IMG/VR virus record: IMGVR_UViG_3300020166_000125
Coordinates: 1-22,289 of that record
Origin: a virus
Reading direction: 5' to 3' (one strand)
DNA: 22,289 bases
Shown here: piece after piece, positions 1 through 5,448 of the stretch
Numbering within the stretch: position 1 is the first letter of the stretch
Layout of the letters: each line of letters begins with the position of its first letter
Made by a program: the position numbers and the translations under genes
Notes under the pieces: generated by a model
Databases searched by the model: none
What the model was told of the DNA's origin: nothing
Seen by the model: the letters and a program-made list of their open reading frames with translations, nothing else

Positions 1-73
1 AAGGACCGTACATGCGCTCCTTCTCTTCAGATCTTTCATTGATAATTTTGTTTGCTTCTTCTAGAATGTTCAT
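1..73 (-). CDS. Partial small phage protein, cut by the left edge
   Basis: An ATG at position 73 opens a frame that reads MNILEEANKIINERSEEKER and then MYGP before leaving the window, so only the first 24 residues are visible. It begins 5 nt after the stop of the 105-aa gene, as expected for an operon. The helical start with the charged ERSEEKERMYGP stretch reminds me of small nucleotide-metabolism-type or hypothetical proteins of Bacteroidota phages, but the fragment is too short to assign a function. There is no stop in the visible part. Confidence 0.7.
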   Translation of the reverse strand, partial: MNILEEANKIINERSEEKERMYGP

Positions 74-78
74 GGTTT

Positions 79-396
79 CTATATTTCTCTTACTCTATAA
101 TTATTATGTGTGTTAAAGTTGATCCCTCCAAAATTGCAACCTTTTAGTGAGTAGTCTTCTTTTGAAAAAGTGTATTTCTCTTCTTCCGCGTATTCACCTT
201 TTGACTTTACAATAAGTGTTTTACCTTTTCTTTCAATTCTTACAAGAAATCTAGCGTATGTATCTCCGTTTATAGATGTCGTAATCTTCATAGGTTCTAC
301 GTTTTCTAACTTGTAATTTAATCCTTTTAATTGGCTTTTAGTTAGAGATTGAATGTAGTTAAAAAAATCTTCGTTTGTAATTCTTAAGTTTTCCAT
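79..396 (-). CDS. Hypothetical 105-aa early-type phage protein
   Basis: I do not recognise this protein. It is 105 aa, soluble-looking, with a mix of charged and aromatic residues, a basic middle (RKGKTLIVKSKG, about residues 56-67) and an Asn/Gly-rich C-terminus. No signal peptide or membrane segment is visible. The start is supported by a promoter-leader cassette lying directly upstream (box at 431-439), which is shared with two other small genes in this window. It is therefore probably expressed from its own promoter, and the partial gene at the left edge follows 5 nt later in the same transcript. Confidence 0.75.
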   Translation of the reverse strand: MENLRITNEDFFNYIQSLTKSQLKGLNYKLENVEPMKITTSINGDTYARFLVRIERKGKTLIVKSKGEYAEEEKYTFSKEDYSLKGCNFGGINFNTHNNYRVREI

Positions 397-430
397 GATA
401 TTTGTTTTTAGTTATTTTGTTATTGATGAA

Positions 431-470
431 GTAAACTTACAAATAAAAAATTAACTAGAAAAACTTTTTG
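431..470 (-). promoter_or_regulatory. Promoter-leader cassette A, upstream of the 105-aa gene
   Basis: On the minus strand the box TAAGTTTAC (439-431) matches the Bacteroidota -7 pattern TAnnTTTG except at the last positions. About 18 nt further upstream is a T-rich element that includes the dyad AAAAAGTTTTT (459-469). Downstream an A-rich leader containing AACTAAA and AAATATC runs to the ATG, about 35 nt away. The same arrangement recurs at 2600-2638 and 3187-3226, which is the main support for calling it a promoter. Confidence 0.6.
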
Positions 471-492
471 ATACTTTTTTTCACTTCTAGCT

Positions 493-540
493 AAAAAAAA
501 CCTATAGACTACCGAATCCTAATCAGTAGCCTATAGATTT
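493..540 (-). terminator. Strong rho-independent terminator after the DUF3127-like gene
   Basis: On the minus strand, arms 540-524 and 514-498 pair over about 17 positions with only G-T wobbles as imperfections. The inner part is CTATAGGCTACTG against CGGTAGTCTATAG. A 9-nt loop (523-515) separates them, and a run of eight T follows at 500-493. It begins 9 nt after the stop of the 110-aa gene and precedes promoter cassette A, so it separates two transcription units. Confidence 0.88.
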
Positions 541-548
541 TAAAACAA

Positions 549-881
549 CTAAAACGGTAGATCACTTCCACCTGCATTGCTTGCTCCTACTGGATCAGCA
601 ACACTATCTTCACTAATTTCATCGTTGAACATTCTCCAACCTCTGATGTTTACAAAGTATCTACCCTGCCATTCTCTACCACAAAGGTTGATACCAAGTT
701 TAACGTTTTGGCCTACTTCTAATTGGCTTGAGATCTCATCAACACTTTTGTTGACAAATTCTACTGGTACTTCTTTGTCGTACATTGCATCGGTTTGTTC
801 AATAACAACTACTTGCTTCTTAAACTTTTCGCTAATTGTTTCGAGATCTAAGATCTTTACTACTTTTCCTGTTAACTCCAT
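549..881 (-). CDS. DUF3127-like OB-fold protein, probable ssDNA-binding role
   Basis: This 110-aa protein starts MELTGKVVKILDLETIS and continues through KKQVVVIEQT to GREWQGRYFVNIRGWRMF, the order of strands I associate with DUF3127, an OB-fold family common in Bacteroidetes and their phages. It ends in an acidic, Gly/Ser-rich tail closing with DLPF (residues 107-110). Such a tail resembles the C-terminal tip of bacterial SSB, which recruits partner proteins. I infer binding of single-stranded DNA during phage replication; this is not proven for the family. It overlaps the end of the DnaA-like gene by 10 nt and is followed by a strong terminator, so it closes its operon. Confidence 0.82.
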   Translation of the reverse strand: MELTGKVVKILDLETISEKFKKQVVVIEQTDAMYDKEVPVEFVNKSVDEISSQLEVGQNVKLGINLCGREWQGRYFVNIRGWRMFNDEISEDSVADPVGASNAGGSDLPF

Positions 882-1363
882 AACTTGTTTATTTGTGATT
901 TTAATTTATTTGCACTCTGCTTAATTAATTTATTCTCCATTGAAAGCGCATCATGCTTAAGCTTCAATTGGTCGAACTTTTGTTTTAGATCAATATATCT
1001 CTCTATGTCTATTAGTTTAGCTTTACCTGCTTTAAATTCATCTATGTTTTCGCCATGTATGCTCTTTAAAATGTCATAGCTAATCTTATAGTAGTCATAC
1101 ATCTCATAATCTTTGTTGTGCATTTTATACCAATGATGAGGATTAGTATGGTTTCCAATAGGTTCTTGTGTAAGAAAGTTAGCTATCTCTTGAAAACCCC
1201 ATCCTCCTTCTCTTAGTATTGCTGTCACAAGTTGTCTTGCTTCCACAATAAATCTTCTTCTGTCTTTTGACTTCACCAACTCTGGTGTAGCTTTACATTG
1301 ATCAGCTGCTGCTTGTAAAACTGCTTTAGCTACATCGTCGCTTAGTATTTCTCCTCCCATCAT
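872..1363 (-). CDS. DnaA domain IV-like DNA-binding protein with coiled-coil tail
   Basis: The protein is 163 aa. Residues 31-80 resemble the C-terminal DNA-binding domain of DnaA: a basic KSKDRRRFIVEARQ stretch (31-44), a helix-turn-helix-like GFQEIANFL (56-64) and NHTNPHHWYKMH (71-82), which sits where DnaA has its HTT-type signature contacting the DnaA box. There is no Walker A/B AAA+ module. Residues about 115-163 are heptad-rich (KLIDIERYIDLKQKF onward) and probably form a coiled coil, which suggests a dimer. The likely role is phage origin recognition or regulation of replication. It starts by ATGA overlap with the upstream gene and overlaps the DUF3127-like gene, which fits a replication operon. 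Confidence 0.75.
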   Translation of the reverse strand: MMGGEILSDDVAKAVLQAAADQCKATPELVKSKDRRRFIVEARQLVTAILREGGWGFQEIANFLTQEPIGNHTNPHHWYKMHNKDYEMYDYYKISYDILKSIHGENIDEFKAGKAKLIDIERYIDLKQKFDQLKLKHDALSMENKLIKQSANKLKSQINKLWS

Positions 1364-1566
1364 AATAAATGTATTAATTTAATTAGACTTATTTTACTGT
1401 CTGTTGATATTGTTTTTAGTTGATTAAATGTAAGTTGTTGCTCGTCTTTAAATAGCTTTCTAAGAGTTGGTTGAGTTACAGAGAGTCTCACACATGTAAG
1501 ATCTTTTGTTTTATAAGTATCAAACAACACTTGCTGTAAGGGTGTGTTAGGTGTCCATGTTCTCAT
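1360..1566 (-). CDS. Small putative HTH DNA-binding protein
   Basis: A 68-aa product from the ATG at 1566, which lies 8 nt after the stop of the 123-aa gene. An in-frame ATG at 1599 would add 11 residues but overlap that gene by 26 nt, so I prefer the shorter form. The stretch LTCVRLSVTQPTLRKLFKD followed by LTFNQLKTISTDSKISLIKL has the spacing of an XRE/Cro-like helix-turn-helix: a second helix after VTQPTLRKL and a closing helix. I infer a small DNA-binding regulator. The match is only by pattern, and it could be another all-helical protein. It ends in an ATGA overlap with the DnaA-like gene. Confidence 0.6.
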   Translation of the reverse strand: MRTWTPNTPLQQVLFDTYKTKDLTCVRLSVTQPTLRKLFKDEQQLTFNQLKTISTDSKISLIKLIHLL

Positions 1567-1573
1567 AAGGTTA

Positions 1574-1945
1574 TTATCTTTTAAAGTCATCAGACTCATC
1601 TTCTCCGAAGTGACCTAGTTCATAAAATCCAGTAAGCTTTAATACAGCTCTACTCATAGCTCTTTTTTCTGCCATTGATACAGGATACGCTTGAGCAGTA
1701 TTTGCTGGTGAAGACTCTCCGAAAGTTTGTATTGTTTTATCTCCACATTTAGCTGTAGCTTTTATGATAATACATTTGTTGTCAGGAGAATTATGGATCA
1801 AATCATATTCGATCACTATGTTATTGTTAGCTTGTATCTTATCGATACCTGATCTTGAGATGATAGTGTAGAACTTGTGTTTAAAAATATCTTTAGCTGT
1901 AAGACCGTTCTTGATATACAACTCGTTTAGTTTACTTGGCTCCAT
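1574..1945 (-). CDS. Uncharacterised phage protein with AEKRAxSRAVLKLxG motif
   Basis: This 123-aa protein has an alpha+beta look: SRSGIDKIQANNNIVIEYD (31-49), a strand pair around CIIIKATAKCGDKTIQTFGE, then AYPVSMAEKRAMSRAVLKLTG and an acidic end (GEDESDDFKR). The AEKRAxxRAVLKL segment is a hallmark I associate with a family widespread in Bacteroidota phage replication regions. It resembles the core of some phage ssDNA-annealing or ERF-like proteins, which also carry a conserved EKRA-type helix. Involvement in recombination or replication is inference from this motif and from the DnaA-like and SSB-like neighbours. It overlaps the 66-aa gene upstream by 14 nt. Confidence 0.65.
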   Translation of the reverse strand: MEPSKLNELYIKNGLTAKDIFKHKFYTIISRSGIDKIQANNNIVIEYDLIHNSPDNKCIIIKATAKCGDKTIQTFGESSPANTAQAYPVSMAEKRAMSRAVLKLTGFYELGHFGEDESDDFKR

Positions 1946-2132
1946 TTGTAGGTTTGTTTAGGTAGTTAAATTCGTTTATCGTTGCATTTAAAGGTGAACG
2001 AGTACCTTGTTTCCATTCTTCTACGTAGTTAGCACATTCATCGTAATGAGCATTGTATTGCATTTCCAACATTTGCTCTCTGTCAATTTGTTGCTCTCTA
2101 GTACCTAATAATAATTCTTTTAGCTTTCCCAT
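1932..2132 (-). CDS. Hypothetical 66-aa charged helical protein
   Basis: I do not recognise this protein. It is 66 aa, rich in Glu, Gln and Asn, with a long predicted helix (REQQIDREQMLEMQYNAHYD) and no membrane segment. Its start overlaps the stop of the upstream small gene (TAATG at 2132), and its end overlaps the 123-aa gene by 14 nt. That tight coupling supports it being translated. It probably serves as an accessory protein of the replication operon, but nothing in the sequence tells its role. Confidence 0.65.
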   Translation of the reverse strand: MGKLKELLLGTREQQIDREQMLEMQYNAHYDECANYVEEWKQGTRSPLNATINEFNYLNKPTNGAK

Positions 2133-2302
2133 TATTCATCTATTCTATAGGCAACTATGTGCCAGTTATCACCTCTTGCTTTTCTGTATTCTTCCACTAG
2201 AAGATCTTTATTTTTTTCTCCGTAGACTACATCAATGTCTTCGTACTTTCTTCCCTCGTAACTCCCTACGATTTGAAATACTGGTATAACCGTACTTTCC
2301 AT
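2132..2302 (-). CDS. Hypothetical 56-aa protein
   Basis: A short protein, MESTVIPVFQIVGSYEGRKY onward, not recognised. I chose the ATG at 2302, which is 2 nt past the stop of the 88-aa gene; an in-frame ATG at 2329 would add nine residues inside the upstream gene. The sequence alternates beta-type stretches and charged helices (KDLLVEEYRKARGDNW), as in a small alpha/beta fold. Its stop overlaps the next start in TAATG, indicating translational coupling in the operon driven by cassette B. Confidence 0.62.
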   Translation of the reverse strand: MESTVIPVFQIVGSYEGRKYEDIDVVYGEKNKDLLVEEYRKARGDNWHIVAYRIDE

Positions 2303-2304
2303 AA

Positions 2305-2571
2305 TTAGCTTACTTGAATAGTTGAACAATTACCTAATCCAATAAATGAAGTTGAAACGTTTGTGTCACTTACTACTTCTAGTTTGCCTATAGTTTCTAA
2401 TTCAATAGCTATAGCCATAAAGTTAATTGTGTTTAGAATAATCTCTCCGTCTAGTTCTAGTAAGAATTTACAGGACTTTTTATCGAACCATAGCATAACG
2501 AAGTTTTTGTCGTTTTTGAGTACTATAGTTACTCCTCTGTATACGTGTGGTTTTAGATCTAAATAATTCAT
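2305..2571 (-). CDS. Hypothetical 88-aa protein, first gene after cassette B
   Basis: I do not recognise this 88-aa protein. It is mostly beta-like (GVTIVLKNDKNFVMLWFDKK, then a hydrophobic INFMAIAIELETIGKLEVV) with no clear membrane helix or signal peptide. Its start codon is supported by the promoter-leader cassette at 2600-2638, whose A-rich leader ends in AAATATC just before the ATG, as in cassette A. It opens the operon that carries the HTH-like, DnaA-like and DUF3127-like genes, so it is probably an early gene. Confidence 0.7.
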   Translation of the reverse strand: MNYLDLKPHVYRGVTIVLKNDKNFVMLWFDKKSCKFLLELDGEIILNTINFMAIAIELETIGKLEVVSDTNVSTSFIGLGNCSTIQVS

Positions 2572-2599
2572 GATATTTGGTTTTAGTTATTTTGGTTAT

Positions 2600-2638
2600 G
2601 TAAATATACGAATAAAAAGTTTAGTAAAAAAATTTTAC
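2600..2638 (-). promoter_or_regulatory. Promoter-leader cassette B, driving the replication operon
   Basis: Minus strand: a T-rich element inside the dyad GTAAAATTTTTTTAC (2638-2624), about 16 nt of spacer, then CGTATATTTAC (2610-2600), then the A-rich leader AAAATAACTAAAACC to the ATG at 2571. The box TATATTTAC equals that in cassette C and is close to the Bacteroidota TAnnTTTG. The distance from box to start codon is 29 nt. No transcription start can be seen from sequence alone. Confidence 0.62.
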
Positions 2639-2648
2639 ACAATCTTTT

Positions 2649-2864
2649 TTATCCTTCTGAAACTTCTTGCTCCATGTCGTTAATGAACCACGTATCCATT
2701 TGATCATACATAAAGTTGGTTATGTCCATCTCAGTGTTGTTCTTAGTGTCATGAAATGTTATAACAATATCTTCCATTTCATTGTCTCTAAATGTTCCTA
2801 CAGCGTCTACTCTATAGTTTTCTCCGTAGTATGCTTTGCTTCTAGTTGTTGCTGGTGATTTCAT
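2649..2864 (-). CDS. Hypothetical 71-aa acidic protein
   Basis: I do not recognise this 71-aa protein. The N-terminus is basic (MKSPATTRSKAYYG) and the rest strongly acidic with many Asp, Glu and Met (MEDIVITFHDTKNNTEMDIT). It follows the 84-aa gene by 37 nt and probably lies in the same transcript from cassette C. There is no clear terminator between its stop and cassette B. Small acidic proteins of this kind in phage early regions are often host-takeover factors, but that is only a general expectation. Confidence 0.62.
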   Translation of the reverse strand: MKSPATTRSKAYYGENYRVDAVGTFRDNEMEDIVITFHDTKNNTEMDITNFMYDQMDTWFINDMEQEVSEG

Positions 2865-2901
2865 GGTTTTGCAGTTTATTTAGTTAGTAAATGTTTATGT
2901 T

Positions 2902-3156
2902 TTAACGGAATGGACAATTTTGTTCTTCAATAATTTCATCAATCTTCCACATTACTTGTCTGTCAATCATTTCTAGTATATCTTTTTTTCTTAATCCAAT
3001 CCATCCATCGCCTTCAGCGTAGGAATCATTAATGTGTATTGAGTAGCAAAATCCACCTTCTTCATATCCCTCTACCAATACCGTAACTTTATGGTTTTTA
3101 TAAGTTCCGTTTGCTTCGTAACTACCTTGGCAAGATTTTTTGAATTTAAGTTTCAT
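2902..3156 (-). CDS. Hypothetical 84-aa protein, first gene after cassette C
   Basis: The open frame extends to an ATG at 3228, but I choose the ATG at 3156 (MKLKFKKSCQGSYEANG). The 24 extra residues would be read across the promoter box and A-rich leader of cassette C, which elsewhere sit upstream of the start codon. The 84-aa product has beta-type stretches (NHKVTVLVEGYEEGGFCYSI) followed by GWIGLRKKDILEMIDR and a Cys near the end. Function is unknown. It is followed by the 71-aa gene in the same direction. Confidence 0.68.
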   Translation of the reverse strand: MKLKFKKSCQGSYEANGTYKNHKVTVLVEGYEEGGFCYSIHINDSYAEGDGWIGLRKKDILEMIDRQVMWKIDEIIEEQNCPFR

Positions 3157-3186
3157 ATCGTTTAGTTGTTTTGTTTTTATTGATAT

Positions 3187-3226
3187 GTAAATATACGCAA
3201 ACATCGCGAAAGAAAAAAATATTTTC
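3187..3226 (-). promoter_or_regulatory. Promoter-leader cassette C, upstream of the 84-aa gene
   Basis: Minus strand: dyad-like GAAAATATTTTTTTC (3226-3212), about 16 nt spacer, then GCGTATATTTAC (3198-3187), then a leader with AACTAAACGAT to the ATG at 3156 (31 nt from the box). It lies directly after the terminator of the phosphoesterase gene, which is where a new promoter is expected. The box TATATTTAC is the same as in cassette B. Confidence 0.62.
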
Positions 3227-3239
3227 ACAAAAAAAGTGC

Positions 3240-3271
3240 AAAAAAAAAGAGCCTTATTTCTAAAGCCCTTT
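3240..3271 (-). terminator. Rho-independent terminator after the phosphoesterase gene
   Basis: On the minus strand AAAGGGCTTTA (3271-3261), loop GAAA (3260-3257) and TAAGGCTCTTT (3256-3246) form an 11-bp hairpin with two G-T wobbles, running into nine T (3248-3240). The stable GNRA-type tetraloop and U-run are typical of intrinsic terminators. It lies 17 nt downstream of the phosphoesterase stop and ends the long late transcript. Confidence 0.9.
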
Positions 3272-3288
3272 ATCTACAATACTTGTAG

Positions 3289-4380
3289 CTATATAAAAAA
3301 GTGTGTGAGTCTTGCTACCTGACCGAAGTCTGATGAATGTACGAATGCTTCTACAGCAGTAGGAGTACCAACGTAGCCTTTTCTAGCGTGCCATGAGTCT
3401 GCAGCACTAGGAGATCTTAAGTATTCTACTGTTACGCCAATAAAGTCCTTAGCGTCTCTCCATTTGTATTTGATCTTATGGTGTAAGTGATGTAAGTACC
3501 AGTATCTATATTTAGCTCTACCCCATTCTTCTGGTTTTTCTTGTGCCATAATCAAAGGTAGGTTATCCATTTTAGCACCATCTCCGTGTTCCAATCCTAT
3601 AAGATTGTTACCATATTCATAATACTTACGATGACGTGCTGAAGCATCTACAGTTACTGACTTGTCTTTTCTGAACCAAGCCTTTAGTGCTTGTGCCAAG
3701 TGAAAGCCACTTTGGTAATCATGGTTACTCATAGAATGCACGCAATCTACTGGTGCAATTTCCCTTAATCTTTCTACGCATCTAACATATAACTCCAACG
3801 CTATTTCAAAATGTTCCCACCACATCCCGTCTACGTCCTGCTGAGTACCTTTAGTAGTTTTATTATAAACATTATCTACGTGTAGTACATCGTTACCAAT
3901 ACAGAACAATATTCTTTCAACATTAAAGCCTTTAGCTTTTTCTATCAAACCTTCGATACCTTCAACTACTCTAGATACTGCTATCATTCGATCGTATTGC
4001 TCTCCAGTTTCGTCAACAGCACAATATTTACCAATATGAATGTCAGCAGGGTTTATAACGAGAAGATGTCCTGTTTTGCTATAATTACTGTAGTTAACTC
4101 TATCGTACTTAGGAGCTCTTTTTTCAAGAAACTCTTTAAGCTTGCCAACTACGTAATCACTATTTAGCTTGTCATTGTCTTTAGTAACAATAGAGAACCT
4201 ATATTCTCCATTAGCTGCTTGCCAATGCTTTACACTTACAACGTCATCTTTGTGAATACCCCTTTCTGATAGATGAGCATCTAAAAGAGTATTGTCGTTT
4301 ATGTTGTCTATGGTTTTTGCTCGATGTTGTTCAATGAGCTCTACCTCCTCGTCTTTGAGTCGATATCTATTGTCCTTCAT
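3289..4380 (-). CDS. Calcineurin-like metallophosphoesterase
   Basis: The 363-aa protein carries the ordered metal-binding motifs of the calcineurin-like phosphoesterase superfamily: PADIHIGK (D113, H115), IGND (161-164), SNHD (218-221, in place of GNHD), LEHGDG (H265, D267) and HHLHH (297-301, in place of GHxH). Residues 1-100 form an N-terminal extension of unknown type. The fold hydrolyses phosphomono- or diesters with two metal ions. Relatives include nucleases such as SbcD/Mre11 and many phage enzymes, but substrate cannot be told here. It lies between the lysis island and a strong terminator, the last gene of the late transcript. An 8-bp inverted repeat lies just upstream at 4389-4411. 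Confidence 0.85.
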   Translation of the reverse strand: MKDNRYRLKDEEVELIEQHRAKTIDNINDNTLLDAHLSERGIHKDDVVSVKHWQAANGEYRFSIVTKDNDKLNSDYVVGKLKEFLEKRAPKYDRVNYSNYSKTGHLLVINPADIHIGKYCAVDETGEQYDRMIAVSRVVEGIEGLIEKAKGFNVERILFCIGNDVLHVDNVYNKTTKGTQQDVDGMWWEHFEIALELYVRCVERLREIAPVDCVHSMSNHDYQSGFHLAQALKAWFRKDKSVTVDASARHRKYYEYGNNLIGLEHGDGAKMDNLPLIMAQEKPEEWGRAKYRYWYLHHLHHKIKYKWRDAKDFIGVTVEYLRSPSAADSWHARKGYVGTPTAVEAFVHSSDFGQVARLTHFFI

Positions 4381-4388
4381 AATTTAGC

Positions 4389-4411
4389 TTTTAGTTTAAC
4401 TTCAACTAAAA
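4389..4411. repeat. 8-bp inverted repeat upstream of the phosphoesterase gene
   Basis: Perfect arms TTTTAGTT (4389-4396) and AACTAAAA (4404-4411) are separated by 7 nt, 9 nt before the start codon of the phosphoesterase gene. No U-run follows on the minus strand, so a terminator is unlikely. It may be an operator or an mRNA hairpin near the ribosome entry region, or chance in AT-rich DNA. Confidence 0.45.
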
Positions 4412-4453
4412 TAAAAAAAATTAACTTTATAGACTTGGTATTGTTTATAAATG

Positions 4454-4669
4454 CTACTTTTTCTCAAATACAGAGAAGCATAATGGTAATACAGCTATAA
4501 AAGCTAAGATCAAAGAATTAGTGGTAATGCCGTTGACTTCCATGTCTATCACACAAGCCATAGCTAGCACACCAGAAACGGTGCGTCTGCTACTCCACTT
4601 TCCTTTGTGATCTTTAAATAGTTGTGGAATTATTGGCAAGATCCCTTTTGTCAAAAAGGCCTTAATCAT
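4454..4669 (-). CDS. Holin-like small membrane protein
   Basis: This 71-aa protein has two hydrophobic segments, about 31-46 (TVSGVLAMACVIDM) and 52-69 (NSLILAFIAVLPLCFSVF), separated by a short polar turn. A basic N-terminal part (KDHKGKWSSRR) precedes them and the end is charged (EKK). Size, two-helix topology and position next to an endolysin gene fit a phage holin, which would permeabilise the inner membrane to let the M15 enzyme act. The family cannot be named with certainty. The start overlaps the 56-aa gene by 8 nt. Confidence 0.68.
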   Translation of the reverse strand: MIKAFLTKGILPIIPQLFKDHKGKWSSRRTVSGVLAMACVIDMEVNGITTNSLILAFIAVLPLCFSVFEKK

Positions 4670-4832
4670 TTACTTTATTTTTTTTGTCCTTAATAAAGTA
4701 GTTAACGAAGTCATCTAAGTAACCAAAGATCTTGTTGTCTTTTTCAGTAGGAGTTACGTTAGCTAGTACTTTAAAAAATGCCATTGCTCCGATTAGCAAT
4801 TCAGCCCAGTTTGATTTCAAAATCTCAATCAT
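4662..4832 (-). CDS. 56-aa membrane-associated lysis-region protein
   Basis: The frame reads MIEILKSNWAELLIGAMAFF, then KVLANVTPTEKDNKIFGYLD and a charged C-terminus ending in VND. It has one hydrophobic helix (about 9-26) followed by a TPTEKDNKIFGYLDD segment that I have seen in small proteins next to endolysins in Bacteroidota phages. It starts inside the upstream 45-aa gene (8-nt overlap) and ends inside the holin-like gene (8-nt overlap), strong evidence for coupled translation. Probable role: holin accessory or pinholin-type protein; this is inference. Confidence 0.7.
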   Translation of the reverse strand: MIEILKSNWAELLIGAMAFFKVLANVTPTEKDNKIFGYLDDFVNYFIKDKKNKVND

Positions 4833-4962
4833 AATAAGTATTTATTTCAATGAATATAAATGGTAAGTACAAAGCGTGTTTGTAACCGTTCTCGTATTTA
4901 CCCGACCATAAGCCAACTAGAACGCCAGTGTAGTAGCCAAATCCTAAATCCCAACCTGTCAT
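4825..4962 (-). CDS. 45-aa hydrophobic small protein after the endolysin
   Basis: The frame reads MTGWDLGFGYYTGVLVGLWS, then a GKYENGYKHALYLPF segment and an aromatic end. It starts 1 nt after the endolysin stop and overlaps the next gene by 8 nt, so it fills a gap exactly, as a real gene would. The glycine- and tyrosine-rich hydrophobic first half could insert into or lie along a membrane. No function can be assigned; a lysis accessory role is suggested only by position. Confidence 0.58.
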   Translation of the reverse strand: MTGWDLGFGYYTGVLVGLWSGKYENGYKHALYLPFIFIEINTYYD

Positions 4963-4963
4963 A

Positions 4964-5314
4964 TTAGTAAGTCCAAATTACACAATCAGCAAGCTCTTCA
5001 TCTACATCAGCGTGTATAAATGTACTGTGAATACCTATCCTTGTAAACCCAACATCTAACAAAGCTTGTACTATTTTAAATCTATGGTAGGAATTTTCAC
5101 AATGTATATCAACGGCATTACCTCTCAAGTGAGCAGACTTTTTAGAGCCACCTTCTCTATCGTTTGTTTCTTTATCCCTATAAGAAGAGGTAATAAAGAA
5201 AGATACTTCAGCAATACCTCTAGCTAAATCTAGTTTCTTTATTAGTTCAGGGTTCATAAGATCAAAGCACTGAACGTCATTGCATTTAAACTCACTTTTA
5301 GAGAAGTACTTCAT
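4964..5314 (-). CDS. Peptidase M15-type endolysin (L-Ala-D-Glu or D-Ala carboxypeptidase-like)
   Basis: This 116-aa protein has the zinc-site motifs of the M15 peptidases: SAHLRGNAVDIH (residues 60-71), giving H62 and D69, and IHADVD (100-105), giving H101. TSSYRD (42-47) matches the usual segment before them. The compact length equals the M15_3-type catalytic domain alone, with no signal peptide or cell-wall-binding domain. It would cleave peptide cross-bridges or stems of peptidoglycan in the periplasm at lysis, after holin action. Its start overlaps the 45-aa membrane gene upstream (ATGA), and small hydrophobic genes follow, forming a lysis island. Confidence 0.87.
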   Translation of the reverse strand: MKYFSKSEFKCNDVQCFDLMNPELIKKLDLARGIAEVSFFITSSYRDKETNDREGGSKKSAHLRGNAVDIHCENSYHRFKIVQALLDVGFTRIGIHSTFIHADVDEELADCVIWTY

Positions 5315-5448
5315 TTAATTAATCTTTGCACATTGTATACTAACGCCGTAACCAAGACTAACGTCGTCAATATTGCATCAAAGTCTGCAAAGGTAACACC
5401 TATGGCAGCAGCATTAATGCTATTTAGTTCTATCAAGTCGCTTTTCAT
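5311..5448 (-). CDS. 45-aa single-helix membrane protein, lysis island
   Basis: The frame reads MKSDLIELNSINAAAIGVTF, then ADFDAILTTLVLVTALVYNV and QRLIK. A hydrophobic helix (about 25-40) is followed by basic residues, giving a simple bitopic membrane protein with an outside or periplasmic N-terminus. It overlaps the endolysin start by ATGA and begins within the 30-aa frame upstream. I recall similar small proteins placed before endolysins in Bacteroidota phages. It may be a holin or spanin-like accessory; that is inference from position and topology. Confidence 0.68.
   Translation of the reverse strand: MKSDLIELNSINAAAIGVTFADFDAILTTLVLVTALVYNVQRLIK

Noticed and set aside
2303-2329. Upstream start at 2329 for the 56-aa gene
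   Set aside because: It would lie inside the 88-aa gene; the ATG at 2302 falls 2 nt after that gene's stop, the usual spacing in this operon.
2624-2638. AT-only hairpin GTAAAA/TTTTAC as terminator of the 71-aa gene
   Set aside because: There is no GC pairing, and it coincides with the T-rich element of promoter cassette B, where similar dyads occur in cassettes A and C.
4389-4411. Dyad near 4400 as a rho-independent terminator for the holin-like gene
   Set aside because: The T-run lies before the hairpin in the direction of transcription, not after it.
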